From Treponema sp. (GTDB lineage Bacteria > Spirochaetota > Spirochaetia > Treponematales > Breznakiellaceae): a stretch of DNA of 6,256 bases. A model generated the notes under the pieces. The model did no database searches, was not told where the DNA came from, and worked only from the letters and a program-made list of their open reading frames with translations. Below are positions 5,210-6,256 of this stretch, one piece after another. Positions within the stretch are counted from its first letter, which is position 1; each line of letters opens with the position of its first letter. Where the stretch lies: positions 1 through 6,256 of the forward strand of contig JAISBR010000016.1 in NCBI GenBank assembly GCA_031266095.1, written 5' to 3'. The translations under genes and the position numbers were made by a program.

Positions 5210-6256
5210 TTACTTCTGGGGGACCGGCGCCCAGTTGGTTCCTACCGTGTGGTCCGAGGAACAATTCACATGCTGCCTCGCGTAAGCCCTTAGATCGATA
5301 AGACGCCACTGGGGATCGGTGCCGGCGCCGTGGGCATGGCCGCTCAGGTAGTTATCGTTGTACCTGGTCCAGTATATCCCCGGAGGTATGGCGAAGGGAC
5401 CGGCCTGGTTGGTAAAACTGTTCAGCAATCCACCCCACGAAAAGGCCAGGGTCTCTTTAGGGGCATAGGGTCCCTGGGCCGATCCGGTCCACGGACCCGG
5501 CCATCTGGCATACTCCCTTGCCTCGGGTCTCGGCGATGAGTTGGTCCAGGGATTCGTGTATATTTCGTCATACAAGGTGGGAGTCGGGGAAATCATGGTG
5601 CTTTTCGGTCTGACGGCGATTTCAAAATGCACCATGGCAAAGACGTTGTCGTTTTCGGACAAGGTCATGTTAAAGGTAACGTACCCGTTGGGGGTGTCTT
5701 TCTCGTTGTTGTAGTTGTTAAAGTGATACTGCCGTTCCTGGCCCGCGGCGATGAGTACCTCCCCGCAGTCATAGGTAATGAGGTCCTCGTCCAGCGTGAT
5801 GCTGCCTATAACAACTCCTTCCTGATAACTCAACCACGGATAGGACCCGGCGATTACTTCCAATCGATAGAAGCCCGGCGCAACGGTCGATATATTTCCG
5901 TTCTGGCCGCGGTTAATCGGGTTATAGGGATTCGTTCCGTCGAATATATAGTCCGGAACATTCCCGTAGGCATGTTTCCCCGTTGCCGGATCGATGAGCG
6001 CCTTATAGAGGCGGTACTTAAAGATTTTGGTATCCAAATAGGCGGTGGAGCCGATGTTTACGGGATACGCGTTATGGACCCGGATTCCCCCTTCCGCCTT
6101 ATTCGGGTTGCTCACATTCGATTTATCCGTAACGGTTTGATCGGTAATGGTGACCGCCGCAATCCGGTTGCTCTTGTCGTCAATGGTAATGATGAATTCC
6201 GATGTAAAGGACTCCATCTTGAATTGCGCCACATAGGCACCAAGGCGGACCCGGAT
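5210..6256 (-). CDS. large unrecognised, probably exported beta-rich protein (5' end missing)
   Basis: The reading frame is open from the window edge for 348 codons to a TAA at 5210-5212. A GTG at 6232 is in frame, but codons continue upstream (IRVRLGAY before it) with no ribosome site at the GTG, so the true N-terminus lies outside the window. The visible part has no hydrophobic membrane segment. It is rich in Asn, Gly, Tyr, Pro and Thr with alternating beta-type stretches (FIITIDD, GFYRLEVIAG, YVTFNMTL, FAMVHFEIAV), and the C-terminal part is rich in Trp, Tyr and Pro. Only three cysteines are seen. Such composition is typical of secreted or surface beta-sandwich proteins, but no family is recognised and any signal peptide would be beyond the edge. 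The first visible residues could belong to another domain. Confidence 0.85.
   Translation of the reverse strand: MRVRLGAYVAQFKMESFTSEFIITIDDKSNRIAAVTITDQTVTDKSNVSNPNKAEGGIRVHNAYPVNIGSTAYLDTKIFKYRLYKALIDPATGKHAYGNVPDYIFDGTNPYNPINRGQNGNISTVAPGFYRLEVIAGSYPWLSYQEGVVIGSITLDEDLITYDCGEVLIAAGQERQYHFNNYNNEKDTPNGYVTFNMTLSENDNVFAMVHFEIAVRPKSTMISPTPTLYDEIYTNPWTNSSPRPEAREYARWPGPWTGSAQGPYAPKETLAFSWGGLLNSFTNQAGPFAIPPGIYWTRYNDNYLSGHAHGAGTDPQWRLIDLRAYARQHVNCSSDHTVGTNWAPVPQK

Noticed and set aside
4938..5309. Overlapping 70-98 codon ORFs on both strands
   Set aside because: No ribosome sites, mutual overlap and no recognised motif. The HTH-like phrase on the plus strand is too short to support a pseudogene.

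Overview
The window looks like a stretch of a gut-type bacterial chromosome. The best guess is a Treponema-like spirochaete, held with low confidence. It rests on the mix of a sugar-acid catabolic gene, a large unfamiliar surface-type protein and long hairpin-rich intergenic stretches, not on a diagnostic marker. Two genes are recognised with confidence: uxuA (mannonate dehydratase) and mgtE (magnesium transporter).

Layout from left to right. uxuA (14-1117, +) is GC-rich and has a good ribosome binding site at the very edge of the window. It is followed by about 230 bases of GC-rich sequence packed with short hairpins. Next comes a two-gene operon (1404-1802 and 1792-2406, +) with its own promoter (TATAAT at 1371-1376). 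The genes overlap by 11 bases, are much more AT-rich than their neighbours, and encode two small membrane proteins of unknown function; it looks like an acquired cassette. mgtE (2485-3825, -) converges on it tail to tail.

The mgtE upstream region is unusual. A strong minus-strand promoter (TTGACA, 17 bases, TACATT; 4152-4180) leads into two GC-rich hairpins. These are followed by a 43-codon ORF with a near-ideal Shine-Dalgarno sequence (3960-4091), a further hairpin, and then mgtE. The ORF is rich in proline and in Asp-Pro / Glu-Ser-Pro motifs, recalling the leader peptides that control Mg2+ transporter genes in enterobacteria. This is an inference from layout only.

From about 3841 to 5209 no conventional gene is supported apart from that small ORF. 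The stretch holds a long imperfect inverted repeat (4209-4426, two arms of about 90 bases), a third partial copy of its end (4517-4547), an AT-rich inverted repeat, two terminator-like hairpins, and a nested structure at 4780-4887 with two mutually exclusive pairings. The window ends inside a large minus-strand gene (5210-6256, 5' end missing) for an unrecognised, probably exported, beta-rich protein.

No tRNA, rRNA, CRISPR array, transposase or known defence gene was seen.
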